From Myxococcales bacterium 68-20 (GTDB lineage: Bacteria > Myxococcota_A > Polyangia > Polyangiales > Polyangiaceae): a DNA stretch of 64,000 bases. Positions 62,386 to 64,000 of this stretch are shown here, one piece after another. A model generated the notes under the pieces. That model saw only the letters and a program-made list of their open reading frames with translations, searched no databases and was not told the origin of the DNA. A program made the position numbers and the translations under genes. The stretch is taken from the NCBI GenBank assembly GCA_001899635.1, contig MKVQ01000004.1, positions 562,023 through 626,022 on the forward strand. The letters run 5' to 3'. How positions within the stretch are numbered: position 1 is the first letter of the stretch; every line of letters starts with the position of its first letter.

Positions 62386-63180
62386 GTGAGCTCGACAGCG
62401 GCGCGACCATCCTGGGGTGGACGACTCCTGCTCACGCCGGGGCTCGTCCTCTACCTCGGCGTCGGGGGGACGGCGGACCGTCACGCGCACCACGCAGTCC
62501 AGTTCGTCTGGGTGTCAGGCGGAACCGCCGACGTGATGCTTGCCGACCGCCGCGTGCAGGTGGGGGCCACGCTCGTTCCGGCGCGGGTGGACCACGCGTT
62601 CGAGGCGCACGGTCGACCGCTGGCATTGCTCCTCGTCGACGGACACGGCGCACGCGGCTCGGAGCTCGACCGGCGAGCTCGCGAGCTCGCGGGCGAAGAT
62701 CTCTCCGCCCGGCTATCGCACCTCCCGTTTCCGTCCGTCGAGCTGTCGCTGGACGAGGCAGAGGCGTGGTGTCGAAACGTCCTGCTCGCGCTCGGCGTCG
62801 AGTCGACGGGGACGCAAGCTCCGTCGCGGCCGACACGCCGGGCGATCGCGTACATCGAGCAGGCGCTCGACGGCGTGCCACGAATCGGCGACGCCGCGGC
62901 GTACGCGTCGACGTCGGCGAGCCGTCTGAGCCATCGCTTCTCGGAGGAGATCGGCCTGCCCTTCCGCCGCTTCGTGCTGTGGACGCGCATGAAGCGCGCC
63001 GTGGAGGTCGCCCGAAGTGGCGGGGATCTGACGGAGGCGGCGCTCGCGGCGGGCTTCAGCGACGCCGCCCACCTCAGCCGTACGTTCCGCGCCATGTTCG
63101 GCCTAAGCCCGTCCCTGCTCCTGCCGTTCGTCGAGCTCACGGGAACGCCGTGGTCGGACTCGTCCCCCCTCGCGCAGTGA
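62386..63180 (+). CDS. AraC-family transcriptional regulator
   Basis: 264 residues from GTG 62386. The N-terminal cupin-like sensor domain has RHAHHAVQFVWVSGGTADVM and VGATLVPARVDHAFEAHGRP (metal/sugar-binding-like barrel). The C-terminal double HTH has RRAIAYIEQALDGVPRIGDA, AAYASTSASRLSHRFSEEIG, LPFRRFVLWTRMKRAVEVAR and LTEAALAAGFSDAAHLSRTF with RAMFGLSP, the canonical AraC signature. The ligand is unknown. It begins 75 bp after serpin 2 on the same strand and could regulate the serpins or the downstream gene. Confidence 0.93.
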   Translation: MSSTAARPSWGGRLLLTPGLVLYLGVGGTADRHAHHAVQFVWVSGGTADVMLADRRVQVGATLVPARVDHAFEAHGRPLALLLVDGHGARGSELDRRARELAGEDLSARLSHLPFPSVELSLDEAEAWCRNVLLALGVESTGTQAPSRPTRRAIAYIEQALDGVPRIGDAAAYASTSASRLSHRFSEEIGLPFRRFVLWTRMKRAVEVARSGGDLTEAALAAGFSDAAHLSRTFRAMFGLSPSLLLPFVELTGTPWSDSSPLAQ

Positions 63181-63288
63181 CAGGAACGTTCAAGCCGCGG
63201 CGACGCCGGATTCCTACGCTTCCGTTCGAGACGATCGCGGGCGCAGCCGTCGGGGCTGGCCATCGTCGATCCCGAGGACCATCACGTC

Positions 63289-64000
63289 ATGAGCCGACGA
63301 CACCTCCGCGCAACCGCCCTGCTCGACTACGAAGACGAGGGCATCCAGAGCCTCATCGAGCGGCGTGGCTGGCGAGCCCTCGATCCGTACGAGCGCATCG
63401 GCGCAGCGTACGCGTTCGTGCGGGACGAGATCGCCTTCGGCTACAACGAGACCGACAGCCTCCCGGCGTCGCGCGTGCTCGCGGATGGCTACGGCCAATG
63501 CAACACGAAGGCTACGCTCCTGATGGCCCTGCTCCGCGCGCTCGGTATCCCGAGCCGCCTCCACGGGGCAACGATCCACAAGCGCCTGCAGAAGGGTGTC
63601 GTGACCGGCCTCTTCTACGTCATCGCCCCCACGAGCATCTTCCACACGTGGGTGGAGGTCTCAGTCGAGGGCCGCTGGGTCGGGCTCGAGGGCGTCATCC
63701 TCGACGCCGCGTATCTCCAGGGCCTCCGCTCGTCCGTCGCGAGCGACACGACGTGTTTCCTCGGCTTCGGCGTCGGCACGGAGAACCTCGCGCAGCCGCC
63801 GATCGAGTGGCGCGGGACCGACACGTTCATCCAGAGCACGGGAGTGAACGCAGACTTCGGCGTGTATGACGATCCGGACGGCTTCTACGCGGAGCATGGG
63901 AACAACCTCTCCGGCTTCCGAGCCTGGCTCTACGCTCGCTGGATTCGCCACGTGCTGAACCGCAACGTCGCGCGGATCCGGGCGCGCGGCGGCGACGCTG
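63289..64000 (+). CDS. Transglutaminase-like cysteine protein (partial)
   Basis: 237 residues are visible; the frame runs off the right edge. ATG 63289 has GAGG 12-15 nt upstream. The transglutaminase-like core has VRDEIAFGYNETDSLPASRV, LADGYGQCNTKATLLMALLR (catalytic Cys), GIPSRLHGATI, SIFHTWVEVSVEGRWVGLEG (His) and VILDAAYLQGL (Asp). Bacterial members are proteases or amide transferases acting on peptides. No signal peptide is visible at this start. It follows the AraC regulator by 108 bp on the same strand. Confidence 0.85.
   Translation, partial: MSRRHLRATALLDYEDEGIQSLIERRGWRALDPYERIGAAYAFVRDEIAFGYNETDSLPASRVLADGYGQCNTKATLLMALLRALGIPSRLHGATIHKRLQKGVVTGLFYVIAPTSIFHTWVEVSVEGRWVGLEGVILDAAYLQGLRSSVASDTTCFLGFGVGTENLAQPPIEWRGTDTFIQSTGVNADFGVYDDPDGFYAEHGNNLSGFRAWLYARWIRHVLNRNVARIRARGGDA

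Overview
The window is high-GC DNA (roughly two thirds G+C) packed with lipoproteins, eukaryote-like Ser/Thr kinases that carry a C-terminal membrane anchor, FG-GAP/ASPIC and MopE-like Cys-rich exported proteins, and a C-terminal Cys/helix/Arg tail of MYXO-CTERM type. This points to a predatory-type myxobacterium (Myxococcota, probably class Polyangia, Polyangiales-like). That placement is inferred from gene content; there is no rRNA in the window.

Layout. 0-12 kb: a partial AraC-type regulator, an LTA-synthase-like membrane phosphotransferase/sulfatase, a lamin-tail lipoprotein, a small basic protein, an SDR oxidoreductase, two lipoproteins, an extradiol dioxygenase translationally coupled to a Roadblock-like protein, a membrane-anchored Ser/Thr kinase and a GT-C-type membrane protein. 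12.7-17 kb: a LigD-type repair polymerase whose ligase domain looks dead, then a PadR-siderophore-reductase pair with a decayed fur gene, flanked by copies of the ligD 3' end. 17-24 kb: exported proteins (MYXO-CTERM-like, FG-GAP/ASPIC), a HAD phosphatase, a TetR-Rieske oxygenase pair with a strong operator palindrome, and a Gly-rich tandem-repeat lipoprotein closed by a 17-bp hairpin.

24-39 kb is a coherent stress/cofactor cluster. It holds a response regulator with a GAF-PAS histidine kinase, a tandem universal stress protein, nicotinate phosphoribosyltransferase, PRPP synthetase, a glutamate-cysteine-ligase-family enzyme and an aspartoacylase-family deacylase on the minus strand, then DUF2267, a phosphoribosyltransferase/alpha-beta-hydrolase fusion, CapA, PEBP and LarA-like genes. 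PRPP made by Prs is the co-substrate of the NAPRT beside it, so NAD salvage seems to be the metabolic core.

39-54 kb: a second LTA-synthase-like protein whose N-terminus lies upstream of any normal start codon, TenA, a pentapeptide-repeat protein, a truncated animal-type glutaminase without its catalytic serine, repeat-bearing lipoproteins, a ferritin-like lipoprotein, a tail-anchored repeat protein, a gene-poor kilobase, and a three-gene operon of Ser/Thr kinase, PEGA-like membrane protein and MopE-like lipoprotein joined by 4-bp overlaps. 54-64 kb: an unrecognised 1292-residue protein, a lipoprotein, two tandem serpin lipoproteins with diverged reactive loops, an AraC regulator and a partial transglutaminase-like protein.

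A short dispersed hairpin (core TTGGGGCGCGAGCCCCAA, usually preceded by GCGGGTGG) lies just upstream of four separate genes or operons and is the most unexpected non-coding signal here. No rRNA, tRNA, CRISPR array, transposase or prophage was seen. Starts were moved inward from the longest open frame wherever a signal peptide, a ribosome-binding site or a 4-bp overlap supported it.
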